Shown: positions 1 through 13,218, counted from the stretch's first letter. The stretch is DNA of 64,000 nt from Cellulomonas wangleii (GCF_018388445.1 NZ_CP074405.1:1-64000); one strand, 5' to 3'. A program made the numbers and translations. The notes: a model not told the origin generated them from the letters alone.

Positions 1-27
1 TGTCGCGTCTCTCACCCGGTCGCGCGC

Positions 28-56
28 TTCTGCGCTCCGCCGTGTGGCCGTAGCAT
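28..56 (+). promoter_or_regulatory. probable dnaA promoter
   Basis: TTCTGC (28-33) and TAGCAT (51-56) are separated by 17 nt, the spacing of a vegetative sigma-70-type promoter, and lie about 220 bp upstream of the dnaA start. The -10 fits the actinobacterial TANNNT pattern; the -35 is only a fair match. Two DnaA boxes lie downstream in the presumed leader. No gene is seen between 1 and 274; the neighbouring rpmH expected upstream of dnaA lies off the left edge. Confidence 0.45.
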
Positions 57-199
57 CGGCACGTCGCGCCTCCACGGGTGACACCGGGCCCGACCTGACG
101 CGCCCCGACGGCGCGGCTCGCCCGGCGGCGATGCCCCCCGCAGGCGCGGCGACGCACCGGCGGCTGCACCTCGGACGACCCTCCACCCGCGCGCACAGG

Positions 200-220
200 T
201 GTGGACAACTATGTGGACGA
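200..220. promoter_or_regulatory. two DnaA boxes in dnaA leader
   Basis: TGTGGACAA (200-208) is an exact reverse complement of the actinobacterial DnaA box TTGTCCACA, and TGTGGACGA (212-220) differs at one base. The pair sits 55-75 bp upstream of the dnaA start, where DnaA binding would allow autorepression, as known for dnaA in many bacteria. Regulation is inferred; the boxes are seen. Confidence 0.6.
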
Positions 221-274
221 CGGTCGCCCGTGCGACACTCAGCCCGCCCGCAGGACCGATCACGAGGTAGGACG

Positions 275-1822
275 TTGTCACAGGACGAAGAGCCGGCCCG
301 CCTCTGGGGGCACGTGGTCGCCAGCCTCGAGGCGAGCCCCGACATCACCCCGCGGCAGCTGGCGTTCGTCCGTCTCGCGCACCCCCTGGGGCTGCTCGAC
401 GGCACCATGCTCCTGGCCGTCGGCAACGACCTGACCAAGGAGTACCTCGAGTCGCGTGTCCGCGCCGAGGTCACGCAGGCGCTGACGGAGGCCCTCGGTC
501 GGGAGGCGCGGTTCGCCATCACGGTCGACCCCGAGGTCGCCGACGACGTGCCCCCCGCGCTGCGCGTCGTGCCGCCCGCACAGGCGACCGGCGGGTACGA
601 GCGCAACGGCGAGGTGCGGCCGGACCTCGCGCTGGTCACGTCGCACGGCTTCGGCCGGGACGACACGACCCAGGACGAGGCTCCCCCGCGCGACGACGCG
701 CCGGACCGCGATCAGCACCGCGAGACCCGTCCCGCCCTGCGCGCCGTCGACGGCGACGGCCCCTCGCCTCGCCGCGGTCTCTCGGAGCCCGCGCGGCTGA
801 ACCCCAAGTACCTGTTCGAGACCTTCGTCATCGGCTCGTCCAACCGCTTCGCGCACGCGGCCGCCGTCGCCGTCGCCGAGGCACCGGCCAAGGCGTACAA
901 CCCGCTGTTCATCTACGGCGACTCGGGGCTGGGCAAGACCCACCTGCTGCACGCGATCGGGCACTACGCGCAGAACCTCTACCCCACCGTGCGGGTGCGG
1001 TACGTGAACTCGGAGGAGTTCACCAACGACTTCATCAACTCCATCGGCGAGGGCAAGGCCGGCGCGTTCCAGCGCCGCTACCGCGAGGTCGACGTCCTGC
1101 TCATCGACGACATCCAGTTCCTGCAGGGCAAGGAACAGACGATGGAGGAGTTCTTCCACACGTTCAACACGCTCCACAACGCGAGCAAGCAGGTCGTCAT
1201 CACCTCCGACGTCCCGCCCAAGCAGCTCAACGGGTTCGAGGACCGGATGCGGTCCCGGTTCGAGTGGGGCCTGATCACCGACGTGCAGCCGCCGGACCTC
1301 GAGACCCGCATCGCGATCCTGCGCAAGAAGGCCGCGAGCGAGCGGCTGCAGGCGCCGGACGACGTGCTGGAGTACATCGCGTCGCGGATCTCGACCAACA
1401 TCCGCGAGCTCGAGGGTGCCCTCATCCGCGTCACCGCGTTCGCCAACCTGAACCGGCAGCTGGTCGACGTGTCGCTCGCGGAGATCGTCCTGAAGGACCT
1501 CATCACCGACGACCAGACGCAGGAGATCACCGCCACGACGGTCATCGGCCAGACGGCGGCGTACTTCGGCCTGTCGATCGAGGACCTGTGCGGCTCGAGC
1601 CGATCGCGCGTGCTGGTCACCGCGCGGCAGATCGCCATGTACCTGTGCCGGGAGCTCACGGACCTGTCCCTGCCGAAGATCGGACAGGCCTTCGGCGGGC
1701 GGGACCACACCACGGTCATGCACGCGAACCGGAAGATCCGCGAGCTCATGGCCGAGCGCCGCTCGATCTACAACCAGGTCACGGAGCTGACCAACCGCAT
1801 CAAGCAGCAGCACCGCGGCTGA
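275..1822 (+). CDS. dnaA: chromosomal replication initiator DnaA
   Basis: Initiator ATPase that binds oriC and opens the duplex for loading of the replicative helicase. The 515-residue product has an N-terminal DnaB/DnaA-interaction domain, an acidic variable linker (about residues 95-170), an AAA+ core with Walker A GDSGLGKTH near residue 214 and Walker B LLIDDIQF near 274, and the C-terminal DNA-binding signature GGRDHTTVMHA near 474. The open frame extends back to position 44, but the TTG at 275 is preferred: it follows GAGG at 264-267 and gives the usual N-terminus (MSQDEEPARLW). Two DnaA boxes lie just upstream, and the 1.2-kb oriC spacer and dnaN follow. Family assignment is certain; the start is likely. 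Confidence 0.97.
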   Translation: MSQDEEPARLWGHVVASLEASPDITPRQLAFVRLAHPLGLLDGTMLLAVGNDLTKEYLESRVRAEVTQALTEALGREARFAITVDPEVADDVPPALRVVPPAQATGGYERNGEVRPDLALVTSHGFGRDDTTQDEAPPRDDAPDRDQHRETRPALRAVDGDGPSPRRGLSEPARLNPKYLFETFVIGSSNRFAHAAAVAVAEAPAKAYNPLFIYGDSGLGKTHLLHAIGHYAQNLYPTVRVRYVNSEEFTNDFINSIGEGKAGAFQRRYREVDVLLIDDIQFLQGKEQTMEEFFHTFNTLHNASKQVVITSDVPPKQLNGFEDRMRSRFEWGLITDVQPPDLETRIAILRKKAASERLQAPDDVLEYIASRISTNIRELEGALIRVTAFANLNRQLVDVSLAEIVLKDLITDDQTQEITATTVIGQTAAYFGLSIEDLCGSSRSRVLVTARQIAMYLCRELTDLSLPKIGQAFGGRDHTTVMHANRKIRELMAERRSIYNQVTELTNRIKQQHRG

Positions 1823-2002
1823 CGCCCTCGGACGGCACGCAGGGGCGCCCGCCGGCGGTACCGCCCGTGCGTCCTCGCGGCCGTGCCCCACGGTCAACTC
1901 CTGAGGGCATGCTCCGGGTGGGTCCTGACGGCCCTGCTCAGGTGGACCCCGCCGGCCTGCCCCGGTGGCTCCTGGCACCCGCCCACGGGGTCCTGGTGGT
2001 CG

Positions 2003-2070
2003 CCCTGACGAGTCCCTCCGACCAGCCCTGACGAGCCCTTCCGACCAGCCCTGACGAGCCCCTGCCGGCC
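2003..2070. repeat. 23-bp tandem repeat, about 2.9 copies
   Basis: A unit beginning CCCTGACGAG is repeated at 2003, 2026 and 2049. The first two copies differ at two positions; the third diverges after about 14 bases. It lies in the dnaA-dnaN spacer, before the DnaA-box cluster. Function is unknown; it could be an origin-associated iteron or simple slippage. Confidence 0.7.
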
Positions 2071-2334
2071 TGCCCGTGCTGGTCGTCAGCGACCCACGGG
2101 CCAGCCCGCAGCTCTTCGGGCGAACGGCACGGCATCCCGCGAGGCTCCCGCCACGACGCGCCGGACTCCCCCGCGGCCACCGGCGCGGTGACGCCGGTCA
2201 CCCCGCCGGGCGGCCCGGGCGCGCACCCGACGCCGAGCACCGGAGCCCGACCCGGGACGACGCCTCCGCACGACACGTCCCCACCTGGGGACGAGATGGT
2301 CGGACTGTCCGTTTCTCTCCACCGGTGATCCGGG

Positions 2335-2797
2335 TTGTCCACAGGTTTGCCCACCGCCTGGGGACATTTGTGAAGCAGTTCACCCGGACGCCCACGAGCC
2401 TGTGGACAACTGACCTGCTGCGCGAGTCCCTAGCCCTCTGAACTGCACAAACGTTCCGACGAGCCGGCCCGGCGACCACGGCGCGCATGTCATGCGGACC
2501 CGTCTGGACCGCGCGTCCATGAGAGGACTCTCACCACCAAACCCGGACAAGTGTCTTGACGGGGCTGTGGACATGCGGGTGAAACACGCATGGGACGAAT
2601 GTTCACACCTGTGTACACACCTGTGGACGACGGTGGACGACACCCACAAGACCTGTGGACCCGGGGGTGCCCGTCGGTGGACACGGATCGACGACTTCGG
2701 GGGCGTCCACCCCCGTCCACCGCGGCAGCGTCCTGCGTCCCCACTCGCCGCACAAGACGATATGCCTTCTGACCTGCATGAAGACGCGTCGTCCACA
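2335..2797. other. oriC: chromosomal replication origin oriC
   Basis: The 1,230-bp gap between dnaA (ends 1822) and dnaN (starts 3053) has no convincing gene and carries the DnaA-box cluster. Boxes on both strands: TTGTCCACA 2335-2343 (exact), TGTGGACAA 2401-2409 (exact, inverted), TGTGGACAT 2566-2574, TGTGGACGA 2622-2630, TGTGGACCC 2654-2662 and TCGTCCACA 2789-2797 (one or two mismatches), plus further GGTGGAC half-boxes. The stretch is lower in GC than the rest of the window, with CACACCTGTGTACACACC at 2604-2621 a candidate unwinding segment. Position between dnaA and dnaN is the standard actinobacterial location. The exact unwinding element is not resolved. Confidence 0.9.
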
Positions 2798-3052
2798 TGA
2801 TCAACACCCCCGATGACGACGACGACCCATTCACCAGGAAGAGATCCACACACCGACGTGGGGTGCGCTGGTGCGACGGCCGGGGCCCGGCCGGGACGCC
2901 AGGAAGAACCGACCACCTCGCACGGTGTACCCGGCGTCGGACGTGTCGCGTAGTCTTCGGCTCAGCCCCACCAGCGCCCGCCGTCGTGCCCGCCCGTGCC
3001 TCTCGGCACGCCGCGCACGAGCCGGACGGGCCGGACGACGAGAAGGTGATGC

Positions 3053-4183
3053 ATGAGGTTCCGCGTCGATCGTGACGTGCTCGCCGATGCCGTCACGTGG
3101 ACCGCACGCAGCCTGCCGACCCGCCCGCCGGTCCCCGTCCTGGCGGGCGTGCGCATCGAGGCGGACACCACCGGCACGATCCAGCTCTCGAGCTTCGACT
3201 ACGAGGTCTCGGCCCGTGCGCAGCTCCCGGCGGACGTGAGCGAGCCGGGCACCGTCCTCGTCTCCGGGCGTCTGCTCGCCGAGATCTCGCGCTCCCTGCC
3301 GGCCAAGCCGGTGGACGTCGTCCTCGACGGCACGAAGGTGCAGGTCACGTGCGGTGCGAGCCGGTTCACGCTGCTGACGATGCCCGTCGAGGACTACCCC
3401 AACCTGCCGGTGATGCCGGAGGTCACGGGCACCGTCGACGGTGACGAGCTGACGCACGCCGTCGCGCAGGTGTCCGTGGCGGCCAGCCGGGACGACACCC
3501 TGCCGCTGCTCACCGGTGTGCGCGTGGAGATCGAGGGCGAGAAGGTCACGCTGCTGGCGACCGACCGCTACCGCCTCGCGCTGCGCGAGATGACGTGGAA
3601 GCCCACCAACCCGGGCGTCGAGGCCGTCGCCCTGGTGCGGGCGCGCACGCTGTCGGACGCCGCCAAGTCGCTCGGCGGCTCGGGCTCGGTGTCGGTGGCG
3701 CTGTCCACCGGCGGCGGTGTCGACCTCATCGGGTTCGAGGCCGGCGGTCGGCAGACCACCAGCCTGCTGGTCGACGGCGACTACCCGCCCGTGCGCCGGC
3801 TGTTCCCGGACGAGACCCCCATCCACGCCATCGTCAACACGCAGGCGCTCGCCGAGGCCGCCAAGCGCGTCGCCCTCGTGGCCGAGCGCAACACGCCCAT
3901 CCGGCTGACGTTCAGCGAGGGGCAGGTCGTGCTCGACGCCGGGCAGGGTGACGACGCGCAGGCGTCGGAGGCCCTCGAGGCCGTCCTCGTCGGCGACGAC
4001 ATCTCGGTGGCGTTCAACCCACAGTTCCTGGCCGACGGCCTGGGCGCCCTGGACACGACGTTCGTCCGGATGTCGTTCACGCACCCGAACAAGCCCGTCG
4101 AGTTCACGGGCCAGGAGTCGCTGGAGAGCGACGACCGCAAGGACTACCGCTACCTGCTGGTGCCGATCCGCTTCTCGAGCTGA
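3053..4183 (+). CDS. dnaN: DNA polymerase III sliding clamp, beta subunit
   Basis: Ring-shaped processivity clamp that tethers the replicative polymerase. The 376-residue product starts MRFRVDRDVLADAV, typical of actinobacterial DnaN, and contains three consecutive clamp folds: the middle domain begins near residue 128 and the last near 255. It ends YRYLLVPIRFSS, matching the conserved clamp C-terminus around the peptide-binding groove. ATG at 3053 follows AGAAGG at 3041-3046. The gene follows oriC and precedes gnd by 77 bp. Confidence 0.97.
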   Translation: MRFRVDRDVLADAVTWTARSLPTRPPVPVLAGVRIEADTTGTIQLSSFDYEVSARAQLPADVSEPGTVLVSGRLLAEISRSLPAKPVDVVLDGTKVQVTCGASRFTLLTMPVEDYPNLPVMPEVTGTVDGDELTHAVAQVSVAASRDDTLPLLTGVRVEIEGEKVTLLATDRYRLALREMTWKPTNPGVEAVALVRARTLSDAAKSLGGSGSVSVALSTGGGVDLIGFEAGGRQTTSLLVDGDYPPVRRLFPDETPIHAIVNTQALAEAAKRVALVAERNTPIRLTFSEGQVVLDAGQGDDAQASEALEAVLVGDDISVAFNPQFLADGLGALDTTFVRMSFTHPNKPVEFTGQESLESDDRKDYRYLLVPIRFSS

Positions 4184-4260
4184 CCCCCGCGCGGCGGGGC
4201 CGTGTGTACGGCACAGTGACCGGGTCGGGCCCGGACGGGGCCCGCGGAGAGGGGCGAGGC

Positions 4261-5190
4261 ATGCACATCGGTCTGGTCGGGCTGGGCAAGATGGGCGCGA
4301 ACATGCGCCAGCGCATCCGGGAGGCGGGGCTCGAGGTCACGGGCTTCGACCGCAACCCCGAGGTGAGCGACGTGCCCACGCTGGAGGCCATGGTCGAGGC
4401 GCTGCCCGCCGGTGAGCGGGTCGTGTGGGTCATGGTGCCCTCGGGGCCGATCACCGACGCTGTGGTCCAGGACCTGGCGGGACTCCTGACCGCCGGTGAC
4501 CTGGTGATCGACGGGGGCAACTCGTACTACCAGGACGACGAGCCCCACGCGGCGCTGCTGGCCGAGCGGGGTATCGGCTTCATCGACGCCGGGGTGTCGG
4601 GCGGCATCTGGGGCCTGGAGAACGGCTACGGCCTCATGGTCGGTGGCGCGTCGCGGGACGTCGAGCGGGCCATGCCGGTGTTCGACGCGCTGCGCCCCCC
4701 GGGGGAGCGCGCCGACGGGTTCGTGCACGCGGGCCCCGTGGGTGCCGGGCACTACGCGAAGATGGTCCACAACGGCATCGAGTACGGGCTGATGCAGGCG
4801 TACGCCGAGGGCTACGAGCTCCTCGCGGCGAAGGACCTCGTCACGGACGTGCCCGCGACGATGCGGGCCTGGTCGACCGGCACGGTCGTGCGGTCCTGGC
4901 TGCTGGACCTGCTGGTGCAGGCGCTCGAGGAGGACCCGAAGTTCGGGGCGATCGACGACTGGGTCGAGGACTCGGGCGAGGGCCGGTGGACCGTCGACGA
5001 GGCGATCGACCTGGCCGTCCCGGCCCCGGTCATCTCGGCCGCGCTGTTCGCGCGCTTCTCCTCCCGGCAGGGCGAGTCGCCGGCCATGAAGGCCGTCGCG
5101 GCGCTGCGGCAGCAGTTCGGCGGCCACGCGGTGCGAGCCGCCGGCGCCGCGACCGTGACCCCGTCGGCACCGCCCACGTCGGAGGCCTGA
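4261..5190 (+). CDS. gnd: 6-phosphogluconate dehydrogenase, short (YqeC-type)
   Basis: Oxidises and decarboxylates 6-phosphogluconate to ribulose 5-phosphate with NAD(P)+. The 309-residue product belongs to the short class (about 300 residues, against about 470 for the long form). It has an N-terminal Rossmann motif GLVGLGKMG at residues 3-11, the GGNSYYQDD substrate loop near residue 85, and the catalytic [10 protein letters not shown] segment near residue 168. ATG at 4261 follows a GAGAGGGG ribosome site. Position between dnaN and recF is a recurrent actinobacterial arrangement, also seen in Streptomyces. Cofactor preference cannot be read with certainty. Confidence 0.93.
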   Translation: MHIGLVGLGKMGANMRQRIREAGLEVTGFDRNPEVSDVPTLEAMVEALPAGERVVWVMVPSGPITDAVVQDLAGLLTAGDLVIDGGNSYYQDDEPHAALLAERGIGFIDAGVSGGIWGLENGYGLMVGGASRDVERAMPVFDALRPPGERADGFVHAGPVGAGHYAKMVHNGIEYGLMQAYAEGYELLAAKDLVTDVPATMRAWSTGTVVRSWLLDLLVQALEEDPKFGAIDDWVEDSGEGRWTVDEAIDLAVPAPVISAALFARFSSRQGESPAMKAVAALRQQFGGHAVRAAGAATVTPSAPPTSEA

Positions 5191-5195
5191 GCCGC

Positions 5196-6392
5196 GTGTA
5201 CGTCGCGCACCTGTCCCTCACCGACTTCCGGTCGTACCCGCAGGTCGAGCTCCCGCTCGACCCGGGCATCACCGCGCTCGTCGGCCCGAACGGGCAGGGC
5301 AAGACGAACCTCGTCGAGGCCATCGGGTACGTCGCGACGCTCGGCAGCCACCGGGTGCCGTCCGACGCCGCGCTGGTCCGGGCCGGGACGAACCGTGCGG
5401 TCGTGCGCGCCAAGGTCGTCCGGGAGGAGCGTGCGACGCTCGTCGAGGTCGAGATCACGCCCGGCAAGGCGAACCGGGCCCGGGTCAACGGCGGCTCCCC
5501 CGGCCGGGCCCGCGACGTGCTCGGCATCCTGCGGACCGTCCTGTTCGCCCCCGAGGACCTCGCCCTGGTCAAGGGTGACCCGGACGGGCGCCGCCGGTTC
5601 CTCGACGACCTGCTGGTGCAGCTCACCCCGCGCATCGCCGGTGTCCTGAGCGACTACGAGCGCGTCCTGCGGCAGCGGTCGGCCCTGCTGAAGTCCGCGG
5701 CGGCGGCGACGCGGGCACGGTCGGGGGCGGACCTGCGCACGCTCGACGTCTGGGACGCCAAGCTCGCGCAGACCGGCGCCCAGGTGGTCGTCGCGCGCCA
5801 GGCACTGGTGGCAGCCCTGCGACCGCGCGCCGCGGAGTCGTACCACCAGGTCAGCGCCGGTCAGGGCGAGCTGGGGCTGACGTACCGCTCCTCCCTCGAC
5901 GCGGCGCTGGGGCAGGCGGACGACGAGCCCGCCGTCGCACCGGGCGCTGGCGTCGAGGTGGTCGAGGCACGGCTGCTCGAGGCGATGGGTCGGCTGCGGA
6001 GCAAGGAGATCGAGCGGGGTGTGTGCCTCGTCGGTCCCCACCGCGACGACCTGCACCTCACCCTCGGCGACCTGCCGGCCAAGGGGTACGCGAGCCACGG
6101 CGAGTCGTGGTCGGTCGCCCTCGCGCTGCGGCTCGCGTCGTACGCGCTGCTGACGCACGGTGTCGACGACGCGGGCGCGTGGGCGGCCGACTGGGGGCCG
6201 GACGGTGAGCCGGTGCTGATCCTCGACGACGTGTTCGCCGAGCTCGACACGCGCCGGCGGGAGCGCCTGGCCGAGCTGGTGGCGCCCGCGCGGCAGGTGC
6301 TGGTGACGGCGGCGGTGCCGCAGGACGTCCCCGAGCCGCTGGCCGGGGCGCGGGTGGACGTCATGGCCGGTGAGGTGGCGCGTGCCCGCTGA
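5196..6392 (+). CDS. recF: DNA replication/repair protein RecF
   Basis: SMC-like ATPase that helps load RecA at gapped DNA. The 398-residue product has Walker [10 protein letters not shown] near residue 30, and a C-terminal Walker [12 protein letters not shown] near residue 340. The GTG at 5196 gives the standard start [14 protein letters not shown]; it lies 10 nt after GGAGG at 5181-5185, which is inside the 3' end of gnd, so the two genes are probably co-transcribed. The open frame extends further upstream inside gnd but lacks a better start. It overlaps dciA at its 3' end. Confidence 0.95.
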   Translation: MYVAHLSLTDFRSYPQVELPLDPGITALVGPNGQGKTNLVEAIGYVATLGSHRVPSDAALVRAGTNRAVVRAKVVREERATLVEVEITPGKANRARVNGGSPGRARDVLGILRTVLFAPEDLALVKGDPDGRRRFLDDLLVQLTPRIAGVLSDYERVLRQRSALLKSAAAATRARSGADLRTLDVWDAKLAQTGAQVVVARQALVAALRPRAAESYHQVSAGQGELGLTYRSSLDAALGQADDEPAVAPGAGVEVVEARLLEAMGRLRSKEIERGVCLVGPHRDDLHLTLGDLPAKGYASHGESWSVALALRLASYALLTHGVDDAGAWAADWGPDGEPVLILDDVFAELDTRRRERLAELVAPARQVLVTAAVPQDVPEPLAGARVDVMAGEVARAR

Positions 6393-7017
6393 CCGCCGCC
6401 CCGGCGCCGGGCGCGCACCCGGTGCAGCCGCGGCACCCGGGGCACCCGCGCGGCCCGGCGGGACGTCGGACGACGACACCCTCCTGCCTGCGCCGATGGG
6501 CGTCCCCGACGGCGTCCCGGTCTCCGAGCTGGTGAATCTGACGCCCCCGGAGCAGGTGGTGCGCGCGGCGCTCGCCCGGGCGAAGCAGGCCGCTCGGGCC
6601 CGCGGCCTGCGGCCGGGGGTGGTCCGCAGCAGGCCGGTGAGCAGCGGCTCCGCCCCCGGGGCGCGCGACCCGCAGCCCTTGTCGGTCTCGGCGGGCCTGC
6701 TCGCGCGGGACCTGGGCTGGGAGCCCGGCCTGGTGGTGGGCGACCTGGTGCACCGGTGGGCGCAGATCGTCGGCCCGCAGATCGCCGACCACTGCGAGTA
6801 CGTGTCCTTCACGTCCGGGCTGCTGACGGTGCGCGCGTCGTCGACGGCGTGGGCGGCGAACCTGCGGCTGCTGGCACCGGCCATGCTCGCGCGGTTCGAC
6901 GAGGCCCTCGGCGAGGGCGTCGTGGTGCAGGTGGACGTCCTGGGACCGGTGGGGCACGGCTTCGGGCGCGGTCCGCGCCGGGTCGCGGGCCGAGGTCCGC
7001 GGGACACGTACGGCTGA
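6382..7017 (+). CDS. dciA: DciA-type helicase loader/operator (DUF721)
   Basis: Member of the DUF721/DciA family, which replaces DnaC in many bacteria by helping the DnaB helicase load. The 211-residue protein has a proline/glycine-rich N-terminus and a conserved core that starts near residue 100 ([22 protein letters not shown]) and includes [14 protein letters not shown]. The GTG at 6382 overlaps the recF stop by 11 nt and has GGTGAGG 7 nt upstream; an upstream GTG at 6370 is the alternative. The recF-dciA-gyrB order matches Mycobacterium tuberculosis Rv0003-Rv0005. Confidence 0.88.
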   Translation: MPADRRPGAGRAPGAAAAPGAPARPGGTSDDDTLLPAPMGVPDGVPVSELVNLTPPEQVVRAALARAKQAARARGLRPGVVRSRPVSSGSAPGARDPQPLSVSAGLLARDLGWEPGLVVGDLVHRWAQIVGPQIADHCEYVSFTSGLLTVRASSTAWAANLRLLAPAMLARFDEALGEGVVVQVDVLGPVGHGFGRGPRRVAGRGPRDTYG

Positions 7018-7079
7018 CGTCCTCCCCCCGGGTGGCGCCGCCGCGCGCCCGACCTGCCCAGGATCGGGCGTCCACCGGG

Positions 7080-9305
<2,226 letters not shown>

Positions 9306-9369
9306 CGCGGGCGCCGGCGACCCCGGCGCGCGCGACCGAGCTGGTACCGACGACTGGAGTGACCCGCAC

Positions 9370-11964
9370 GTGACCGAGACCCCGGGCGAGATCGAGCACG
9401 GCCGCATCGACCAGGTGGACCTGCAGCTCGAGATGCAGCGTTCCTACCTGGACTACGCGATGGCCGTCATCGTCGGCCGCGCGCTGCCGGACGTCCGCGA
9501 CGGCCTCAAGCCGGTGCACCGACGCGTGATCTACGCGATGTACGACGGCGGCTACCGGCCGGACCGGCAGTTCTCCAAGTGCAGCCGCGTCGTCGGCGAC
9601 GTCATGGGCAAGTACCACCCGCACGGCGACACGGCGATCTACGACGCCCTCGTGCGCCTGGTGCAGGACTGGTCGCTGCGCTACCCGCTGGTGTCCGGCC
9701 AAGGCAACTTCGGCTCCCCCGGTGACGACCCGGCGGCCGCGCCCCGGTACACCGAGTGCAAGATGGCGCCGCTGGCCATGGAGATGGTCCGCGACATCGA
9801 CGAGGACGCCGTCGACTTCCAGGACAACTACGACGGCCACACGCAGGAGCCGGCTGTCCTGCCGTCGCGCTTCCCGAACCTGCTGGTCAACGGCTCGGCC
9901 GGCATCGCCGTCGGTATGGCGACAAACATCCCGCCGCACAACCTGCGCGAGGTCGCCGCGGGTGTGCAGTGGCACCTGGACCACCCGGAGGCCTCGAAGG
10001 AGGAGCTCCTCGACGCGCTCATGGCGCGGATCAAGGGCCCCGACTTCCCGACCGCCGCGACGATCCTGGGTCGCCGGGGCATCGAGGACGCGTACCGCAC
10101 GGGTCGTGGCTCGATCACGATGCGCGCGGTCGTGCAGGTCGAGGAGATCCAGGGCCGCCAGTGCCTGGTCGTCACCGAGCTCCCCTACCAGGTGAACCCG
10201 GACACCCTGGCGAAGAAGATCGCCGACCTCGTCAAGGAGAACCGCGTCCAGGGCATCGCGGACATCCGCGACGAGACCTCGGGCCGCGCCGGCCAGCGCC
10301 TCGTCATCGTGCTCAAGCGCGACGCCGTCGCCAAGGTCGTGCTGAACAACCTGTACAAGCACACGCAGCTGCAGGACACGTTCGGCGCGAACATGCTCGC
10401 GCTGGTCGACGGGGTCCCGCGCACGCTCAGCCTCGACGCGTTCGTCCGGCACTGGACGACGCACCAGATCGACGTCATCCAGCGCCGCACGCGGTACCGG
10501 CTGGCGCAGGCCGAGTCGCGCATCCACATCTACCGCGGCTACCTCAAGGCGCTCGACGCCCTCGACGAGGTCATCGCGCTCATCCGGCGCTCCCCCGACG
10601 CGGAGGAGGCCCGCACGGGCCTCATGGAGCTGCTCGAGATCGACGAGGAGCAGGCCCAGGCCATCCTCAACCTGCAGCTGCGCCGCCTGGCCGCCCTGCA
10701 GCGCCAGGAGATCCTCGAGGAGTACGCCAAGCTCGAGGCGATCATCACCGAGCTCAACGAGATCCTGGGCTCGCCGGAGCGGCAGCGGCAGATCGTCAGC
10801 GAGGAGCTCGACACGATCGTCGAGAAGTTCGGCGACGAGCGACGCACGCACATCCTGCCGTTCGACGGTGACGTGTCGATCGAGGACCTGATCGCCGAGG
10901 AGGACGTGGTCGTCACGATCACGCGCGGCGGCTACGCCAAGCGCACCCGCGTGGACGCGTACCGCGCGCAGCGTCGCGGCGGCAAGGGCGTGCGCGGCGC
11001 GCAGCTGCGCGAGGACGACATCGTCGACCACTTCTTCGTCACCACGACGCACCGCTGGCTGCTGTTCTTCACGAACCTCGGCCGGGTGTACCGCGCCAAG
11101 GCGTACGAGCTGCCCGAGGCCGGGCGTGACGCCAAGGGTCAGCACGTCGCCAACCTGCTGGCCTTCCAGCCGGGCGAGAAGATCGCCCAGGTGCTGGACC
11201 TCAAGGACTACGAGCAGGCCGAGCACCTCGTCCTGGCCACCAAGCGCGGCCTGGTGAAGAAGACGCGACTGACGGAGTACGACTCCAACCGCAGCGGCGG
11301 CGTCATCGCGATCAACCTGCGCGAGGACGAGGAGGGTCGCACCGACGAGCTCGTGGCCGCTCGCCTGGTCGACTCCAGCCAGGACGTCATCCTCGTCTCG
11401 CGGCTCGGGCAGTCGGTGCGCTTCACCGCGTCCGACGAGGCCCTGCGTCCCATGGGCCGCGCCACCAGCGGCGTCACGGGCATGAAGTTCCGGGACGACG
11501 ACGACCTGCTCGCGATGGACGTCGTGCGTGAGGACGCCTACCTGTTCACGGTCACCGAGGGCGGCATCGCCAAGCGCACGGCCCTGACGGTCGAGAACTA
11601 CCGTCAGCAGGGCCGCGGGGGTCTGGGCATCAAGGTGGCCAACCTGCCCGAGGCGAACGGGGAGCTCGTCGGCGCCCTCGTGACGGACGAGGACGACGAG
11701 GTGCTGGTCATCATGGAGCGCGGCAAGATCGTGCGGTCCTCCACCTCGGAGGTCAACGCGACCGGTCGCACGACCCAGGGCGTCATCTTCGCCAAGCCGG
11801 ACGCCAACGACCGGATCATCGCCGTCGCCCGGAACAGCGAACGACACCTCGACGACGATGGCGGTACCGTGGGCGAGAACGTGCTCAACCACGACGCACC
11901 CGACGTACCGGACCCGGACGGATCGGTGCCTGACGGCGGCGACCGACCCGCGGAGGACGCATGA
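9370..11964 (+). CDS. gyrA: DNA gyrase subunit A
   Basis: DNA-cleaving subunit of gyrase. The 864-residue product has the breakage-reunion domain with catalytic Tyr at about residue 127 (APRYTECK), followed by six beta-pinwheel blades containing the GyrA box QRRGGKG near residue 536. In the quinolone-determining region the sequence is [12 protein letters not shown]: the residue matching E. coli Ser83 is Thr (residue 88) and the Asp87 equivalent is Asp 92. The start is GTG at 9370. The stop overlaps the next gene by 4 nt (ATGA), so the two are translationally coupled. Confidence 0.97.
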   Translation: MTETPGEIEHGRIDQVDLQLEMQRSYLDYAMAVIVGRALPDVRDGLKPVHRRVIYAMYDGGYRPDRQFSKCSRVVGDVMGKYHPHGDTAIYDALVRLVQDWSLRYPLVSGQGNFGSPGDDPAAAPRYTECKMAPLAMEMVRDIDEDAVDFQDNYDGHTQEPAVLPSRFPNLLVNGSAGIAVGMATNIPPHNLREVAAGVQWHLDHPEASKEELLDALMARIKGPDFPTAATILGRRGIEDAYRTGRGSITMRAVVQVEEIQGRQCLVVTELPYQVNPDTLAKKIADLVKENRVQGIADIRDETSGRAGQRLVIVLKRDAVAKVVLNNLYKHTQLQDTFGANMLALVDGVPRTLSLDAFVRHWTTHQIDVIQRRTRYRLAQAESRIHIYRGYLKALDALDEVIALIRRSPDAEEARTGLMELLEIDEEQAQAILNLQLRRLAALQRQEILEEYAKLEAIITELNEILGSPERQRQIVSEELDTIVEKFGDERRTHILPFDGDVSIEDLIAEEDVVVTITRGGYAKRTRVDAYRAQRRGGKGVRGAQLREDDIVDHFFVTTTHRWLLFFTNLGRVYRAKAYELPEAGRDAKGQHVANLLAFQPGEKIAQVLDLKDYEQAEHLVLATKRGLVKKTRLTEYDSNRSGGVIAINLREDEEGRTDELVAARLVDSSQDVILVSRLGQSVRFTASDEALRPMGRATSGVTGMKFRDDDDLLAMDVVREDAYLFTVTEGGIAKRTALTVENYRQQGRGGLGIKVANLPEANGELVGALVTDEDDEVLVIMERGKIVRSSTSEVNATGRTTQGVIFAKPDANDRIIAVARNSERHLDDDGGTVGENVLNHDAPDVPDPDGSVPDGGDRPAEDA

Positions 11965-12953
11965 GTGACACGCCCCCCTCGATCCCCCCGCGCAAGCGCC
12001 CGACCCCCCCGATGAACGGCGGGGGCAGCGCGTCCGGCGAGGGCGGGGCCGTGCAGTCGGCCGAGCACGAGGCCGGCGGCAGCTCGTGGGCGTCGTTCGG
12101 CGGCCCGACCGCCTCCGCTCCCCCGACCTACACCGTCGACGTGCGCGGCTCCGGGTCGTCGTCGGGCCGGACGACGTCCCCCGCGGGCCCGCGTACCGCC
12201 GAGCGTCCGCCGGCCGAGTCGTCCGCCGAGCGGCCGACGGCCGAGCGAGCAGCGGCCGACCGGACGGAGCCGCGCCCTGCGCCCGCGACCACCGCGCCCG
12301 CGACCACCGCGCCCGCGGACGGGAGCGATCCCGACGACGCCGCGTCGCCGTTGGTGACGGCCGTCGACGCGACGACCGTGTGGCTGAAGAAGGCGGCCGG
12401 AGCCACCGGTTCGGGTCTCTCGAGGGCGTACTCTCAGCTGACCCGCCCCCGCACCGAGGACGACCACATGACCACGACGCCGACGACCACCGGTGCCGCG
12501 ACCACCGAGCGCCCCGCGCCGCGGTCGACGGCTCCCGTCACGGGGGCGACCGCCCGTCCGGCCACCGGCCGGATCCCGAGCGTGGGCGGCGGCCCGCGCC
12601 GCGTCCGCCTCGCGGTGTCCCGCGTGGACCCCTGGTCGGTCATGAAGCTGTCGTTCCTTCTGTCCGTGGCGGTCGGCATCATGATCGTCGTGGCGGCCGT
12701 CGTCGTGTGGTTCACGCTGGACGGGCTGCAGGTCTTCGCACGCGTGGACGATCTCGTCCGGCAGGTCGTCGGGCAGGACAGCCCGCTGGACGTCATGGCC
12801 TACGTGTCGTTCGAGAAGACCGTCTCCGCGGCCACGCTGGTCGCCGTGATCGACGTCTTCCTGCTGACGGCCCTGGCGACGATCGGCGCGTTCCTCTACA
12901 ACATCGTGGCGGCGCTGGTCGGTGGCGTGCACGTGACGATGACCGACGAGTGA
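11961..12953 (+). CDS. DUF3566 membrane protein
   Basis: Conserved actinobacterial protein of unknown function, nearly always found right after gyrA. The 330-residue product has a long low-complexity cytoplasmic N-terminus rich in Pro, Ala, Thr and Arg (about residues 1-210) and a C-terminal DUF3566 domain with two hydrophobic segments, near residues 228-252 and 289-320. The ATG overlaps the gyrA stop (ATGA). The tandem [11 protein letters not shown] stretch near residue 112 suggests an expandable linker. The family is often associated with cell-envelope or division functions, but none can be assigned from sequence. Confidence 0.88.
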   Translation: MSDTPPSIPPRKRPTPPMNGGGSASGEGGAVQSAEHEAGGSSWASFGGPTASAPPTYTVDVRGSGSSSGRTTSPAGPRTAERPPAESSAERPTAERAAADRTEPRPAPATTAPATTAPADGSDPDDAASPLVTAVDATTVWLKKAAGATGSGLSRAYSQLTRPRTEDDHMTTTPTTTGAATTERPAPRSTAPVTGATARPATGRIPSVGGGPRRVRLAVSRVDPWSVMKLSFLLSVAVGIMIVVAAVVVWFTLDGLQVFARVDDLVRQVVGQDSPLDVMAYVSFEKTVSAATLVAVIDVFLLTALATIGAFLYNIVAALVGGVHVTMTDE

Positions 12954-12994
12954 CCCGGCCGGGACGCCCCGGCAGCACGACGCAGCCCGCCGGT

Positions 12995-13024
12995 TTGGGC
13001 GCGGCGGCCCGCCTGGGGTAGTCT
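12995..13024 (+). promoter_or_regulatory. probable tRNA-Ile promoter
   Basis: TTGGGC (12995-13000) and TAGTCT (13019-13024) are spaced by 18 nt and lie about 60 bp before the tRNA-Ile gene. The -10 is strong, the -35 partial. Confidence 0.45.
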
Positions 13025-13084
13025 CGACCGTCGCGCCCACCGGTGCGGATCCCTCACGGGATTCGACCGGCGGTCGTGTCTCAC

Positions 13085-13158
13085 GGGCCTATAGCTCAGA
13101 CGGTTAGAGCGCTTCCCTGATAAGGAAGAGGTCACAGGTTCAAGTCCTGTTAGGCCCA
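13085..13158 (+). tRNA. tRNA-Ile (GAT)
   Basis: A 74-nt cloverleaf: acceptor arm GGGCCTA (13085-13091) pairs with TAGGCCC (13151-13157), discriminator A at 13158. The anticodon loop CTGATAA gives anticodon GAT, and the T-arm carries GTTCAAGTC. CCA is not encoded. It lies downstream of the gyrA/DUF3566 unit, the usual place in actinobacteria. Confidence 0.97.
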
Positions 13159-13218
13159 CGCTGCAGGTTCGGTCGTCGTCCCACGGACTGCCGGCACCCA
13201 CCCGAGACGGGGGAACCG

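Noticed and set aside
12..281. A leftward 89-codon frame at the left edge, candidate for rpmH
   Set aside because: The translation does not resemble ribosomal protein L34; the real rpmH should lie further left.
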